From the NCBI RefSeq assembly GCF_001700515.1, contig NZ_MAUD01000105.1, forward strand, positions 1 to 56,182: DNA of 56,182 bases, given 5' to 3'. The translations under genes and the position numbers were made by a program. Positions 37,880 to 47,296 of this stretch are shown in pieces; position 1 is the stretch's first letter; each line of letters opens with the position of its first letter. The notes beneath the pieces were generated by a model that was not told the DNA's origin, ran no database searches, and saw only the letters and a program-made list of their open reading frames with translations. This DNA comes from Streptomyces lushanensis. Lineage in GTDB: Bacteria > Actinomycetota > Actinomycetes > Streptomycetales > Streptomycetaceae.

Positions 37880-39511
37880 ATGGATCACACAGACTCCGTA
37901 TCACCCGAGCCCGCGTCCGCCGAACCGGAGTTCACCGAGCCGGAACTCGCCGAGCCCTATCTGCGCGCGGTGCTGGGCACCGCCGGACTCGCCGTGGAAT
38001 ATGTCCGCGCCGAGGACAACACGCTCTTCCGGCTCGGTGAGGACGGCGCCGAGATACCGGTGGTGGACTTCGCCGGCGGTTACGGTTCCGTCCTTCTCGG
38101 CCACAACCACCCGGAAATCGTCCGATGTGCGACGGAACTGCTGGCGGCGGGAACTCCCGTACACGCGCAGTTCTCCCGGCATCCCTACGCCAACCGTCTC
38201 GCGGGCGAACTCAACCGGATCATCCACCGGGAACTCGAGACCGACGAGCCGTATTTCGCCATCTTCGCCAACACCGGGGCGGAGGCCGTCGAGGCCGCGG
38301 TCAAACACGCCGAGCTGGACCGGGTGATGCGGCTGGCGGCGCTCCAGGAGGAGCTCACCGCGCACACCGAGAGCGCCCGCGCGGCGGTGGCGGCCGGTAC
38401 GGCGACGGTCACGGCGCCGGCGTACGCCCGTCTCGGGATCACCGCTCCCGCGCCCGGCGGGGACTTCGAGGCGCTCGCCGCGGAGCTGACGCGCCGGAAC
38501 GCCGAACAGCTCTCGCGGCCACCGCTGTTCCTCTCGCTGGAGGGCGGTTTCCACGGAAAGCTGGCGGCGAGTGTGCAGTTGACGCACAACGAGGCATATC
38601 GCACCCCCTTCAAGTCGCTCGCGGCGCAGGCCAGGTTCGTACCCCGGGACCGGCCCGACGCGCTCAAGGAGATCCACGCCGAGGAACGCCGTACGGTCTG
38701 GGACGTGACCGTCTCCGACGGCCGGGTGGAGCTGACGGAACGCGAGATCCCCGCGTTCTGCGCCTTCCTGGTCGAGCCGATCCAGGGCGAGGGCGGGATC
38801 CAGGTCCTGTCGGCCGAATTCGCCGCGGAGATCCAGCGGTTCTGCGCGTCGATCGACTGCCCGGTGGTGATCGACGAGATCCAGAGCGGGATGGGCCGGA
38901 CCGGCACGCTCCTCGCCAGTTCACAGATCGGTCTGCGCGGCGACTACTACACACTGGCCAAGACGCTGGGCGGCGGGATCGCCAAGACGTCGGTGATGCT
39001 GGTGCGCGAGGCCCGGTACCGCAAGGAGTTCGAGATCGTCCACAGTTCGACCTTCGCCAAGGACAGCTTCTCCTGCCACATCGCGCTGAAGGTCCTCGAA
39101 CTGCTGGAGGCCGACGGCGGCGCGGCCTACCGGCGGGCCGTGGAGCGGGGCGAGGCGCTGCGGGCCGCGCTGACATCGGTGCGCGAGGACTTTCCCGAGG
39201 TGGTCAAGGACATCCGGGGCAAGGGCCTCATGCTCGGCATGGAGTTCCACGACCAGTCCGGCTCCTCCTCGCGGATCCTGCGGGACGCGGCGACCGGCGG
39301 CCTCTTCGGCTATGTGCTCGCCGGGCATCTGCTGCACCAGCACGACATCCGTACCTTCCCGACCGCGAGCGCCCTCAACACCCTTCGTTTCGAGCCGTCC
39401 CTCCAGCTTTCCGACACGCAGATAGCGCAACTCGAAAGCGGGCTCCGGGACATCTGCGGAATCATGAGGGACCATGCCGGTGAACGTCTCACGGGCGCCC
39501 CCGCCCGCTGA
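37880..39511 (+). CDS. Class III PLP-dependent aminotransferase acting on the released aldehyde
   Basis: A 543-residue class III (omega) aminotransferase. It shows DFAGGYGSVLLGHNHPEI at the N terminus, ANTGAEAVEAAVKHAE for cofactor phosphate contact, CPVVIDEIQSGMGRTG with the pyridoxal Asp, and Lys361 in LAKTLGGG for the Schiff base. An insertion of about 60 residues (around 155-215) separates the phosphate loop from LEGGFHGKLA and makes it longer than typical 430-residue members. With the PKS thioester reductase it gives the logic of coelimycin and streptazone pathways: aldehyde to amine, then ring closure. The ATG at 37880 is preferred over a GTG at 37874; no clear ribosome site is visible. 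It stands alone before the SARP promoter. Confidence 0.92.
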   Translation: MDHTDSVSPEPASAEPEFTEPELAEPYLRAVLGTAGLAVEYVRAEDNTLFRLGEDGAEIPVVDFAGGYGSVLLGHNHPEIVRCATELLAAGTPVHAQFSRHPYANRLAGELNRIIHRELETDEPYFAIFANTGAEAVEAAVKHAELDRVMRLAALQEELTAHTESARAAVAAGTATVTAPAYARLGITAPAPGGDFEALAAELTRRNAEQLSRPPLFLSLEGGFHGKLAASVQLTHNEAYRTPFKSLAAQARFVPRDRPDALKEIHAEERRTVWDVTVSDGRVELTEREIPAFCAFLVEPIQGEGGIQVLSAEFAAEIQRFCASIDCPVVIDEIQSGMGRTGTLLASSQIGLRGDYYTLAKTLGGGIAKTSVMLVREARYRKEFEIVHSSTFAKDSFSCHIALKVLELLEADGGAAYRRAVERGEALRAALTSVREDFPEVVKDIRGKGLMLGMEFHDQSGSSSRILRDAATGGLFGYVLAGHLLHQHDIRTFPTASALNTLRFEPSLQLSDTQIAQLESGLRDICGIMRDHAGERLTGAPAR

Positions 39512-39582
39512 GTGGGCGCCGCGTGGCTCGCCCCCCGCACGCCGACGCCCATACGTCCGGGAATGGCCGGTTCGACCAATCT

Positions 39583-39612
39583 TTGACACAGGTGATCAAG
39601 GGTTTGTAGCGT
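39583..39612 (+). promoter_or_regulatory. Candidate vegetative promoter of SARP 1
   Basis: TTGACA (39583-39588) and TAGCGT (39607-39612) are separated by 18 bp, close to the streptomycete housekeeping consensus. The -10 ends 24 bp before the ATG, leaving a short leader with GGGGAG. Confidence 0.55.
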
Positions 39613-39636
39613 GCGGGGTTTCAAGCGGGGAGATCC

Positions 39637-41991
39637 ATGCAATTTCGGCTCTTAGGCCCATTGGAAGTCCAGACCGACTCCGGGCCGGTGGAACTCGGCG
39701 GGACCAGACAGCGGGCGGCGCTCGGCTTTCTGCTGCTGCACGCCAACCGGGTCGTGCCCACCAGTCAGTTGCTCGATGCTCTGTGGCCCACCGACCGTGC
39801 GCCCATGACCGCGCGGAAGATCCTGCAGAACGCGGTCTGGCGGCTGCGCCGCGCACTCGCCCACGCCGCGGGCTCCGAGGACGCGCCGGAGCTGGTGACG
39901 CGTTCGCCCGGCTACATGCTCCGCGTCAGACCCGGCCAGATCGATCTGCTCGTCTTCCAGCAGCGGGTGGCCGAAGGGCGTGCGGCGCTGGCGGCCGGTG
40001 ATCCGCGCACGGCGAGCCGGGTCCTGCGCGACGCCCTGTCCCTGTGGCAGGGCGTCGCCCTCGCCGATCTGGTGGAGGACGGTACGGCCTGGCCGCAGCT
40101 CACCGCCGTGCAGGAGAAGCGTCTCGATGTCATGGAGGACCGTTTCGAGGCGGAGCTGGCGTGCGGCGGGCACCATGCCGTACTGCGGGAGCTGGAGGCG
40201 TTCGTCGAGGCCGAACCGCTGCGGGAGCGGGCCTCGCAGCAGCTCATGATCGCGTTGTACCGGTGCGGCAGACAGGCCGAGGCGCTGGGCGTCTACAACC
40301 GGGTGCGCGCGGCACTCGTCGGAGGGCTCGGTCTGGAACCGGGCCGTCAGATGCAGCGGCTCCAGCAGTCGGTCCTCACTCAGGACCCGTCGCTCGATCT
40401 GCCGGCCGAGGTGACGGCGCGCCGTGAACACGCGTTCGCGGTCACCGCTCCGCTCCCGCCCGCCGAGGCCGGCCAGGCGCCGGAGGAGGACGACGGAGCA
40501 CACGCGGCCGAGGACGTCACGGGGCCGGACCTCGCCCCGGCGGAGGCCTCCGGGGACACCGATGCGGGAGATGCGCGGAATACCGGGATTACCGGAACCA
40601 CCAGGAATACCGGAGAGACGAGGAATCCGGGGACCGCGGGCAGCACGGGCGACACCGGGAACGCCGGGATTCCGGAGAATACGGAGGAACCGCTGAATTC
40701 CCGTCAGCCGGCCACCATCCTGATGCTCCGCTTCCAGCTCGGCACGGAGTTCGACCACCTTCCGCCCAAGGACGTCGACCGGGTTCTCGACGCGGTCTCC
40801 CAGCTCGCCCGCGAGAAGATCGAGGAGTTCGGCGGACTGGCGGCGGCGTCGATCGGCTCCGTCCAGCTCGGTTACTTCGCGCACTCCCCGGAGCAGGCGT
40901 GCGGCGCGGACCGGGCGGTGCGTGTCGGCATCGCCGTCCGGGACTGTCTCAGCGTTCCGTCGGGCCCGCTCGCGCCGCCCGCTCCCATGGTGCGCGGCCT
41001 CGATGTGCACGCGGCGGTCACCACCGGCGAGGCCGTGGTGACCCGCTGGCCCGTGGCCGGCGCCGTCCGGCCGTGGATCGGCGGCGATCTGGTCGACTCG
41101 TGCCAGGACATGCTGGACCGGACACCGGCCGGTGAGGTCCGGGTGTGCGACGAGACGCGCCGGCTGACCGAACCGCTCGTCACCTACCACCATGTGCGGA
41201 AGTCTCCCTCGAACTGGCAGGTCCGGGCGGTCGGCGGGGTCACGGACGGCACCGATGAGCTCTGTGTGGCGCACCCGGGCGAGCGTGAGTGTGAACTGGA
41301 CCTGATGCACGGTCTGCTGCGGCGCACCCAGCACCGGTCGCTGCCGCATCTGATCACCGTGCTGGGCGAGTCCGGATTCGGCAAGACACGGCTGCTGATG
41401 GAGTTCCAGCGCCGTCTCGCGGCCGAACGGGACGACGTACGGGTGCTGGCGGGTACGGTCCCGCGTCCGGGCACGGGCAGTCCGCTGGCCGTTCCCTCGG
41501 AGATGTTCGCCATGTACTGCGGGATAACCGACCAGGACCCGGAGGGCGCGGCGCTCCACAAGGCCGAGGCCGCGCTGCTGCGGCTCACCGGCCGCGCGGA
41601 CGACGCGCGGGTGCTGCTCTCCCTGCTGCACCCTCTGATCGCGGCGGTCCCCCACTCGCACCGCGCGCCCTTCACCGACGAGGTGCTGGCGGCCTGGCGG
41701 GACTTCCTCGTCAAGGCGGCGCGCGAACAGCTGCTGGTGCTCATCTGGGACGACCTGCACCACGCCGACGACATCCTGCTGGAGACGGTCGAGCATCTGA
41801 CCGAACGCTGTGCCGACGCGCCGCTGCTCAATGTCGTCGGCGCCCGCGCCCTTCTGCTCGAACGCCGTCCCGACTGGGCGGGCGGCCGTCAGCACACCAT
41901 GACCATCAGTCTCGCCCCCGTCGACGGCGACGCGCTGGACCGGCTGCTGAAGTCACTGCTCGTCCCGGACGGCAGCGCGGACGTCGCGTAG
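39637..41991 (+). CDS. SARP-family activator with cyclase-like and ATPase domains (SARP 1, PimR-like)
   Basis: A 784-residue pathway activator. An OmpR-type winged-helix DNA-binding domain (1-100, FRLLGPLEV) and a bacterial transcriptional activation domain (100-250) are followed by a Thr/Gly/Asn-rich linker (about 310-350). A degenerate class III nucleotide-cyclase-like region (365-540) and a STAND-type ATPase part follow, with Walker A GESGFGKT near 576 and Walker B LIWDD near 702. The protein stops there, lacking the TPR tail of larger relatives. This order resembles PimR. Residue 6 is a TTA codon (39652-39654), implying bldA dependence. GGGGAG lies four bases before the ATG. It is probably a direct activator of the alkaloid genes; which SARP binds which box is unknown. 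Confidence 0.88.
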   Translation: MQFRLLGPLEVQTDSGPVELGGTRQRAALGFLLLHANRVVPTSQLLDALWPTDRAPMTARKILQNAVWRLRRALAHAAGSEDAPELVTRSPGYMLRVRPGQIDLLVFQQRVAEGRAALAAGDPRTASRVLRDALSLWQGVALADLVEDGTAWPQLTAVQEKRLDVMEDRFEAELACGGHHAVLRELEAFVEAEPLRERASQQLMIALYRCGRQAEALGVYNRVRAALVGGLGLEPGRQMQRLQQSVLTQDPSLDLPAEVTARREHAFAVTAPLPPAEAGQAPEEDDGAHAAEDVTGPDLAPAEASGDTDAGDARNTGITGTTRNTGETRNPGTAGSTGDTGNAGIPENTEEPLNSRQPATILMLRFQLGTEFDHLPPKDVDRVLDAVSQLAREKIEEFGGLAAASIGSVQLGYFAHSPEQACGADRAVRVGIAVRDCLSVPSGPLAPPAPMVRGLDVHAAVTTGEAVVTRWPVAGAVRPWIGGDLVDSCQDMLDRTPAGEVRVCDETRRLTEPLVTYHHVRKSPSNWQVRAVGGVTDGTDELCVAHPGERECELDLMHGLLRRTQHRSLPHLITVLGESGFGKTRLLMEFQRRLAAERDDVRVLAGTVPRPGTGSPLAVPSEMFAMYCGITDQDPEGAALHKAEAALLRLTGRADDARVLLSLLHPLIAAVPHSHRAPFTDEVLAAWRDFLVKAAREQLLVLIWDDLHHADDILLETVEHLTERCADAPLLNVVGARALLLERRPDWAGGRQHTMTISLAPVDGDALDRLLKSLLVPDGSADVA

Positions 41992-42131
41992 GGTCCGGGC
42001 CCCGGCGGCCGAGGCGGTACCGGGCCGCCCGGACGCCCCGCGAGGGCCGGCGCGTACCGGTCCCGCCGCGCGAACGGTGGGTCCGCCGTCCGCGTGCGGA
42101 TGTCCGGCCTCTTCGGCGGTCCCGCCAGCGG

Positions 42132-42818
42132 TCACGACCGCCGGGCGGGGACCGGCGCAGGAGTGGCACGGGCCGCCGCGGGGGCGGTGCGTACGGTATC
42201 GGTGCGTACGGTACGGATCGCCCGGGCCAGCGCGCCGATCGCCTCCGTACCCGCCGGGTCCCCGGCCGGCAGCGTCATCGCCGCGCACTCCAGCAGCAGG
42301 GCCGCCGCGATCACCTGCTGTTCCGCGGTGGGCGGCGGCGTCCTGACATCGGCGGGCCCGTCGAGGCCCATGGCGCCGCGCAGCACCCCCCGGGCCCAGA
42401 CGGTGAGCGAGAGCCGTGACACACGGCGCGGCACAGTCCCCGGGACCACGACCATCGGGAGCGCGGTCTCGAAGCGCCGGAGGATCGCGGCGGCGTGCAT
42501 GCCGAGCAGCGCCATGACCAGGTCGGCGCGAGGGCCCTGGTCGGCCCGCGAGGCCATCTCCGTCCGGGGGGCCAGGTCCGTCCGGGAAACCGGGTCCGCG
42601 CGGGGAGCCCGGTCCGGCTGCCGGTGCGGGACGGCGGTCTCGGACGCGGCCGGGGACGGGGGCGCGGGCCGCGAGCGGCGCCGGTCGGCGGCCCGCGCCC
42701 GGCGCAGCCCCGCGTCGAGCGCTTCGACGAACTCCCTTCCCACGAGCGAGGCCAGGGACAGATCCGCGCTCCTCACGGGCCGGTGGGCGGGGGACGGTGG
42801 GAGATTGGTGTCATCCAT
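42132..42818 (-). CDS. Hypothetical protein with hexapeptide repeats
   Basis: A 228-residue protein not recognised. Codon use on this strand is strongly GC3-biased along its length, supporting real coding. Residues 69-98 are five tandem hexapeptides of the form [DE]-x-x-[PS]-R-[AT]. Around them are Ala/Arg-rich stretches, and a helical C-terminal half (LVMALLGMHAAAILRRFETALP, interrupted, then AEQQVIAAALLLEC). No signal peptide or clear membrane span is seen. It starts 45 bp after the SARP 2 stop on the same strand and is convergent with SARP 1, so it may be cotranscribed with SARP 2. Function unknown. Confidence 0.55.
   Translation of the reverse strand: MDDTNLPPSPAHRPVRSADLSLASLVGREFVEALDAGLRRARAADRRRSRPAPPSPAASETAVPHRQPDRAPRADPVSRTDLAPRTEMASRADQGPRADLVMALLGMHAAAILRRFETALPMVVVPGTVPRRVSRLSLTVWARGVLRGAMGLDGPADVRTPPPTAEQQVIAAALLLECAAMTLPAGDPAGTEAIGALARAIRTVRTDTVRTAPAAARATPAPVPARRS
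42525..42614 (-). repeat. Five 18-bp in-frame tandem repeats
   Basis: The units encode D-RAPRA, D-PVSRT, D-LAPRT, E-MASRA and D-QGPRA. They are a degenerate minisatellite inside the hypothetical gene. Confidence 0.6.
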
Positions 42819-42863
42819 GCTTTCAGGGAAGCAAGTCCCGTGCTCAGACGCTCCATTCGGCGG

Positions 42864-45371
42864 TCATCGCTCCGCGTGCCTGGCCACGAACGGTTCATGA
42901 CCGGTCAGTGCCCGGCCCCGGCGCACCGCCGGACGTCCGGAACCGGCCGCGTACACCGCCCCCTCGGCCGTTCCCGGCCGGCCGACGAAGCGCGAGAGAA
43001 GGTCGCCGCGCCGTTCCGGCAGCCGGTCGAGGGTCAGAGTGCCGGCGTGGCGCTGTCCGCTGCCCCAGAACGGCCGGCGCTCCAGCAGCTCCGGCCGGGC
43101 GGAGGCGACCACGAACAGCGGTGCGGGACGGGCCGTGGCGACGAGCCTCTCGACGCAGTCGAGCACCGAGTCCTCGGACCGGTGGATGTCGTCGAAGCAG
43201 AGGACCAGCGGCCGCTCGCGCGCCGAGAGTCTCACCAGCTCGGTCCAGCTCTGGTGGACCTCCTCGTGGCTCGCGCCCTTCGCGGCCGGGCCCATCAGCG
43301 GAAGCAGGCTGTGCAGCAGTCGTTCGGCGACCGGCCCGTGCCCGGCCAGTCTGCGCACGGCCTCGGCGAAGCGGCTGTCCGCGCCCGCCCCCGGCGGCAG
43401 TCCGCAGCACGCGGCGAGGATGTCGCGGGCCAGCCGGGGCCCGTTGTCGGCGCTTTCCTCCGCGCCCACCCGGACCACGCGCACCTGCGCCGAACGCAGC
43501 GAGACCCGGCGTTCGAACTCCTCCAGGAACCAGGTCTTCCCGACGCCCTGTTCACCGAGGATCGTCACCAGATGCGGCGCCTCATGACTGCGGGAGCGGT
43601 CCAGCAGATTGGAGACGATGGCGAGTTCGTGCTCGCGGTCGGCCGACTCCTCGTGCGTGCCCGGCGGTATGTCGTAGCCCTCCGCCCGTATGCGCTGCCG
43701 TGGCACCTGGGCGTCCGCCTCCAGATGCACCACCGGCCGGTGCCGCATCCGTACCTCGCTGACGCGCGCGGTGTCGCCGCTGACGTAGACCTCGCCGGGC
43801 GGTACGGCGGTCAGCAGGGTCTGGGCGTCGTCGAGCAGCCGGCCGACCACCGTGACGGGCGCGGCCGGATCGTGCGGATCGTGGCGGACGAGCGCGGAGC
43901 CGGCGATCACGACCGCGTGGAACGTGGGCCCGGGCATCCGGTTGAGCCGGTCGCGTACGGCGAGGGCCGCCGCCACCGCGTCCAGCGACGCCGTCGTCCG
44001 GTCCTCCCGGAGCCCGAACAGGGCGACGGACACATAGCCGAGGGAGCCGACGACGGTACCGCCGAACTCCTCGACGCCCTCCGAGAACGCGCTGACCGCG
44101 TCGTGCAGCGACAGGGCGATCCGGTCGGCGCCGAGCGCGGCGGCCTCGCCGGTGAATCCGGTGCGCACCAGCACCACGCTGACCTGCCGCCGTTCGGCCA
44201 CCGGCCCCGCCGCGGTTGCGTGCGCGTCGGACCTGTCCGGCACCCGTCGGTCCGGCCCGCGCCCGCCCGGCACGGATCTGCGCCCGTCGGGTCTGCCGAC
44301 GGTGGCCGACGGCATGAGCGGCCGTTGTCCCTGTCCCGGCCGCTGGTCCGGTCCCGGGCGCGGCTCCGGTCCCGGCTGCCGCTCCACTCGCGGCCGTTGC
44401 TCCTGCGCCGGCGGCGGGTACTGGCCGTCCCTGCGGTGCTCCGGCCCGCCGGGACCGCGTTCGTCCTCCGGCCGGTGCTCGTCGCCGGTGCGGACATCCT
44501 GCCGTACCGCTTCGGCTGCTCTCGGTGACGGACCGCCGCGCAGCGGCCGTACGTCCGCGAGCACGAGCCGTTCGGCCCCGGCGTCCACGGGCGCGACCAG
44601 GGTCGGATCGTGGGTGAGGATGCTCTGCTGGAGGAGCTGGAGATCGCGCGAGGGCTCCAGACCGTACTCCTCGACCAGCGCACGCCGTACCCGGGTGAAC
44701 ACGCTGAGGGCCTCGGCCTGCCGGCCGCAGCGGTAGAGGGCGAGCATCAGCTGTCTGCACAGCCGCTCCCGCAGTGGTTCCGCGGCGACGAGTGAGACCA
44801 GCTCACCCAGCACACCCTGATGGCGCCCGCACAAAAGTTCGGCCTCGAAGCGGTCCTCCATGACATCCAGCCGGAGCTGGCTGAGCGCGGTCAACTCCGG
44901 CCAGGCCACACCGTGTTCGGCGAGATCGGCCAGGGCGGGCCCGCGCCACTCGGCGAGGGCCTCACGCAGCAGCCGCGCCGCCTGCTCCGCGTCGCCCGCG
45001 AGCAGCCGCGCCCGGCCCTCGGCGACCTGCCGGTCGAAACGGTTCACATCGAGCCGCTCGGGATCGACACGCAGGATGTATCCGGGTGCCTGGGTGAGCA
45101 GTTCGGGTCGGTAGCCGTGCTCGGGACCGTGGTGGCGCGGCGGTTCGGAGAGTACGGCCCGCAGGCCCCATACGGCGTTCTGCACGATCTTCCTGGCGGT
45201 CGCCGGCAGTTCCTCCTCCGGCCACAGCGCGGCCAGCATCTCGCTGGTGGCCACCACGCGGTTCGCCCGGAGCAGCAACAGCCCCAGCGCCGCGCGCTGT
45301 TTGAATCCCCCGAGCGGTACGGCCTCGTTCTGCGACGACACCTCTAACGGACCCAGAATCCTGAACTCCAC
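42864..45371 (-). CDS. SARP-family activator with cyclase-like and ATPase domains (SARP 2, PimR-like)
   Basis: An 835-residue paralogue of SARP 1: winged-helix domain with FRILGPLEV, BTAD domain ending near residue 255, a Pro/Arg/Gln-rich linker (about 300-370), a degenerate cyclase-like region (about 375-540), and an ATPase part with Walker A GEQGVGKT near 607 and Walker B VLCFDD near 725. Like SARP 1 it lacks a TPR tail. The GTG at 45371 was chosen because it sits directly before the conserved EFRILGPLEV and has GAGGGG about six bases upstream; the frame is open far beyond but carries no domain. Residue 9 is TTA (45345-45347). The two paralogues flank the hypothetical gene in convergent array, suggesting an inverted duplication. 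Confidence 0.87.
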   Translation of the reverse strand: MEFRILGPLEVSSQNEAVPLGGFKQRAALGLLLLRANRVVATSEMLAALWPEEELPATARKIVQNAVWGLRAVLSEPPRHHGPEHGYRPELLTQAPGYILRVDPERLDVNRFDRQVAEGRARLLAGDAEQAARLLREALAEWRGPALADLAEHGVAWPELTALSQLRLDVMEDRFEAELLCGRHQGVLGELVSLVAAEPLRERLCRQLMLALYRCGRQAEALSVFTRVRRALVEEYGLEPSRDLQLLQQSILTHDPTLVAPVDAGAERLVLADVRPLRGGPSPRAAEAVRQDVRTGDEHRPEDERGPGGPEHRRDGQYPPPAQEQRPRVERQPGPEPRPGPDQRPGQGQRPLMPSATVGRPDGRRSVPGGRGPDRRVPDRSDAHATAAGPVAERRQVSVVLVRTGFTGEAAALGADRIALSLHDAVSAFSEGVEEFGGTVVGSLGYVSVALFGLREDRTTASLDAVAAALAVRDRLNRMPGPTFHAVVIAGSALVRHDPHDPAAPVTVVGRLLDDAQTLLTAVPPGEVYVSGDTARVSEVRMRHRPVVHLEADAQVPRQRIRAEGYDIPPGTHEESADREHELAIVSNLLDRSRSHEAPHLVTILGEQGVGKTWFLEEFERRVSLRSAQVRVVRVGAEESADNGPRLARDILAACCGLPPGAGADSRFAEAVRRLAGHGPVAERLLHSLLPLMGPAAKGASHEEVHQSWTELVRLSARERPLVLCFDDIHRSEDSVLDCVERLVATARPAPLFVVASARPELLERRPFWGSGQRHAGTLTLDRLPERRGDLLSRFVGRPGTAEGAVYAAGSGRPAVRRGRALTGHEPFVARHAER

Positions 45372-45884
45372 GCTTGTCCCCTCATGGGTAAAGTGTGCGC
45401 TGATTCGACGAGTACGGAGGCCGTACTGCCACGGCCCGGTCTGTAGTGGTCGGATGGTGGGTGTCGACGACCGTGCCGCCCCCCGGACGTACAGGACCGT
45501 GTGCGGCGGGTCCTGGTTGACCGGCCCGGATTCGGCCGGGCCGGGCCTGTCCCGCACGGAGCGCTCCGAAACACTTCCAGGTCCGGCTTTCTTTACACCG
45601 TTGTAAATTTTGCCGGTCACTGCATCCGGACGCCCCGGAGGACGTCCTGGGTCCCGCCCGCGCGCCCGAGGGCGCCGGGGCGTCGGCGGGCACTTCGCCC
45701 CCTGTCCCGCATGTCGCGCCCGGCACGCGGCGCCTCGCACCCGCGCCCGCCGCGTTGCCGCGGCCGTCCACGGACGGCCGGTGAACGGACGGCGCCGGTC
45801 CCGCACTTGCGATCGTAAGCACAGCGGTGGCATCGGCCGCTCCACGGCGCGCGCACCGACCCGGTCGGATCCGAACGGAAGACC
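45372..45884. other. Intergenic region between thioesterase and SARP 2
   Basis: 513 bp without a convincing gene. It holds a GC-rich foldable segment at 45629-45684 (10-bp outer stem enclosing a palindrome), a possible terminator for the thioesterase transcript, and an AT-rich inverted repeat nearer SARP 2. Confidence 0.55.
45592..45607. promoter_or_regulatory. AT-rich inverted repeat upstream of SARP 2
   Basis: TTTACACCGTTGTAAA has perfect 6-bp arms around a 4-bp centre, in the most AT-rich patch of this spacer, about 220 bp upstream of SARP 2. Candidate operator for a regulator of SARP 2. Confidence 0.4.
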
Positions 45885-46658
45885 CTAGGTCCGCCACGTG
45901 TCCCGTCCGGCGGGCCGGACCGCCGTCCGGTCCACGATCGCCTCGGCCACCTTGTCGAGCTGTCCGCCCAGATAGAAATGACCGCCGGGGAAGACGAGTG
46001 TCTCACTGTCCAGCGCGGTGCGCTCGGACCACGCCCGCGCGGCTTCGACCGGAACCACCGGATCGTCGGCCCCGACGAAGACGCTGACCGGTGTCTGCAG
46101 TACGGGATCGGGGGCCCAGCGGTAGGAGGCCAGGGCGCCGTAGTCGGCCCGCAGCGCGGGAAGCGCCATGGCGACCAGTTCCGGATCGTCCAGCACTCCG
46201 GCGTCGGTGCCGCCCAGATTCCGCACGGCGGCCAGGATCGCGGCGTCGCTGTCGAGCTGGTCGTGCGGACCGACCGTCGTGCCCGGGACACCGCGGCCCG
46301 AGACGAAGAGGCGGACCGGGGCGGGCGCGCCGCACTGCTGGAGGGCGCGGGCGGTCTCGTAGGCGACGAGCGCGCCCATGCTGTGCCCGAAGAGGGCGTA
46401 GGGCCCGGCGGTCCCTTCGAGCAGCCGCTGGGCGACACGCCCGGCGAGCGAGGCGATGCCGCGCTCCGGTGTCTCGTGTCTGCGGTCCTGCCGGCCCGGG
46501 TACTGCACGGCGAACACATCGAGGTACGGGGACAGCTGGCGCGACAGACCGGCATAGGCACTGGCCGCGCCGCCCGCGTGCGGGAAACAGATCAGCCGGG
46601 GACGGCCGAGGTCAACGGCGTCCGTCCGGTCGTACCGTCTGAACCACTTGGTGTCCAT
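45885..46658 (-). CDS. Type II thioesterase
   Basis: A 257-residue alpha/beta hydrolase of the type II (editing) thioesterase family. It has CFPHAGGAASAY near residue 24, GHSMG with Ser93, Asp199 in GADDPVVP, and His227 in GGHFYL: the full catalytic triad. It removes stalled or misprimed acyl groups from PKS carrier proteins, for example acetyl left by the decarboxylating loading KS. Since the assembly line ends in a reductase, this is the only free PKS-type thioesterase in the window. The ATG at 46658 has GGAGGGAG about seven bases upstream. It lies 26 bp after the FMN reductase and is likely cotranscribed with it. Confidence 0.93.
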   Translation of the reverse strand: MDTKWFRRYDRTDAVDLGRPRLICFPHAGGAASAYAGLSRQLSPYLDVFAVQYPGRQDRRHETPERGIASLAGRVAQRLLEGTAGPYALFGHSMGALVAYETARALQQCGAPAPVRLFVSGRGVPGTTVGPHDQLDSDAAILAAVRNLGGTDAGVLDDPELVAMALPALRADYGALASYRWAPDPVLQTPVSVFVGADDPVVPVEAARAWSERTALDSETLVFPGGHFYLGGQLDKVAEAIVDRTAVRPAGRDTWRT

Positions 46659-46684
46659 GACGCTTCTCCCTCCGCTCTGCACGG

Positions 46685-47296
46685 TCACTCTCCTGGGCAA
46701 AGGTCCGTTTCGAGTTCGTACGGTTCGACCGCGCGCGCCTGGCGCAGCGCGCGGGCCCACCAGCCGAGCCGGTCGAGCATGGCGCGTGCGGCCTCGTGAC
46801 CGGCCTCGATGTCGAAGGGCCGGCCGTGTGCGTCGAAGCGGTCCTGGTAGTCGTGGAAGCTGACGGTCTCGCGGACCGTGACCGCGTGGGCCTCGGCGAA
46901 GACCTGCCGGAGCTGGGCGACCGCGCACAGCCCGCTCGACGCCCCGCCGTAGGAGAGGAATCCGACCGGCTTGGCGTGCCACTCCCTGTCGTACCAGTCG
47001 ATGGCGCTCTTCAGGGACGCGGGGAAGCTCTGCTTGTACTCGGGGGTGACCACGACGAACGCGTCGGCCGCGGCCAGCCACGGCGCCAGGTCCTGGACCG
47101 CCTGAGGTTTACGGGCCGAGAGTTCGGTGGACATCACATCCGGCAGCCAGGCCGTGGCGAGATCGATGACATCGATGTCGAAATCGTCGCGCAGCCGGGC
47201 CCTCGACGCGAGCCACTCCGCGGCGACGGGGCCGAACCGGCCCTGCCTGACGCTCCCGATGATGATCACCAGCCGCAGTCGGTCCGTGTCCCCCAT
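46685..47296 (-). CDS. NADPH-dependent FMN reductase
   Basis: A 203-residue flavodoxin-fold reductase. It shows the N-terminal VIIIGSVRQGRFGPVAAEWL phosphate-binding region, TPEYKQSFPASLKSAIDW and GFLSYGGASSG, all family hallmarks. It likely delivers reduced FMN, or a quinone-reductase-like activity, in addition to the HpaC-type reductase at 37138-37686. The ATG at 47296 has GGGA about five bases upstream. It is the first gene of a two-gene unit with the thioesterase and is divergent from SARP 3. Which flavin oxygenase it serves cannot be told. Confidence 0.88.
   Translation of the reverse strand: MGDTDRLRLVIIIGSVRQGRFGPVAAEWLASRARLRDDFDIDVIDLATAWLPDVMSTELSARKPQAVQDLAPWLAAADAFVVVTPEYKQSFPASLKSAIDWYDREWHAKPVGFLSYGGASSGLCAVAQLRQVFAEAHAVTVRETVSFHDYQDRFDAHGRPFDIEAGHEAARAMLDRLGWWARALRQARAVEPYELETDLCPGE

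Noticed and set aside
39652..41895. Long minus-strand open frame opposite SARP 1
   Set aside because: SARP 1 shows clear domains on the plus strand; the antisense product has no recognisable fold or start site.
42495..44528. Plus-strand open frame spanning SARP 2 and the hypothetical gene
   Set aside because: It is antisense to SARP 2, whose Walker and DNA-binding motifs are clear.
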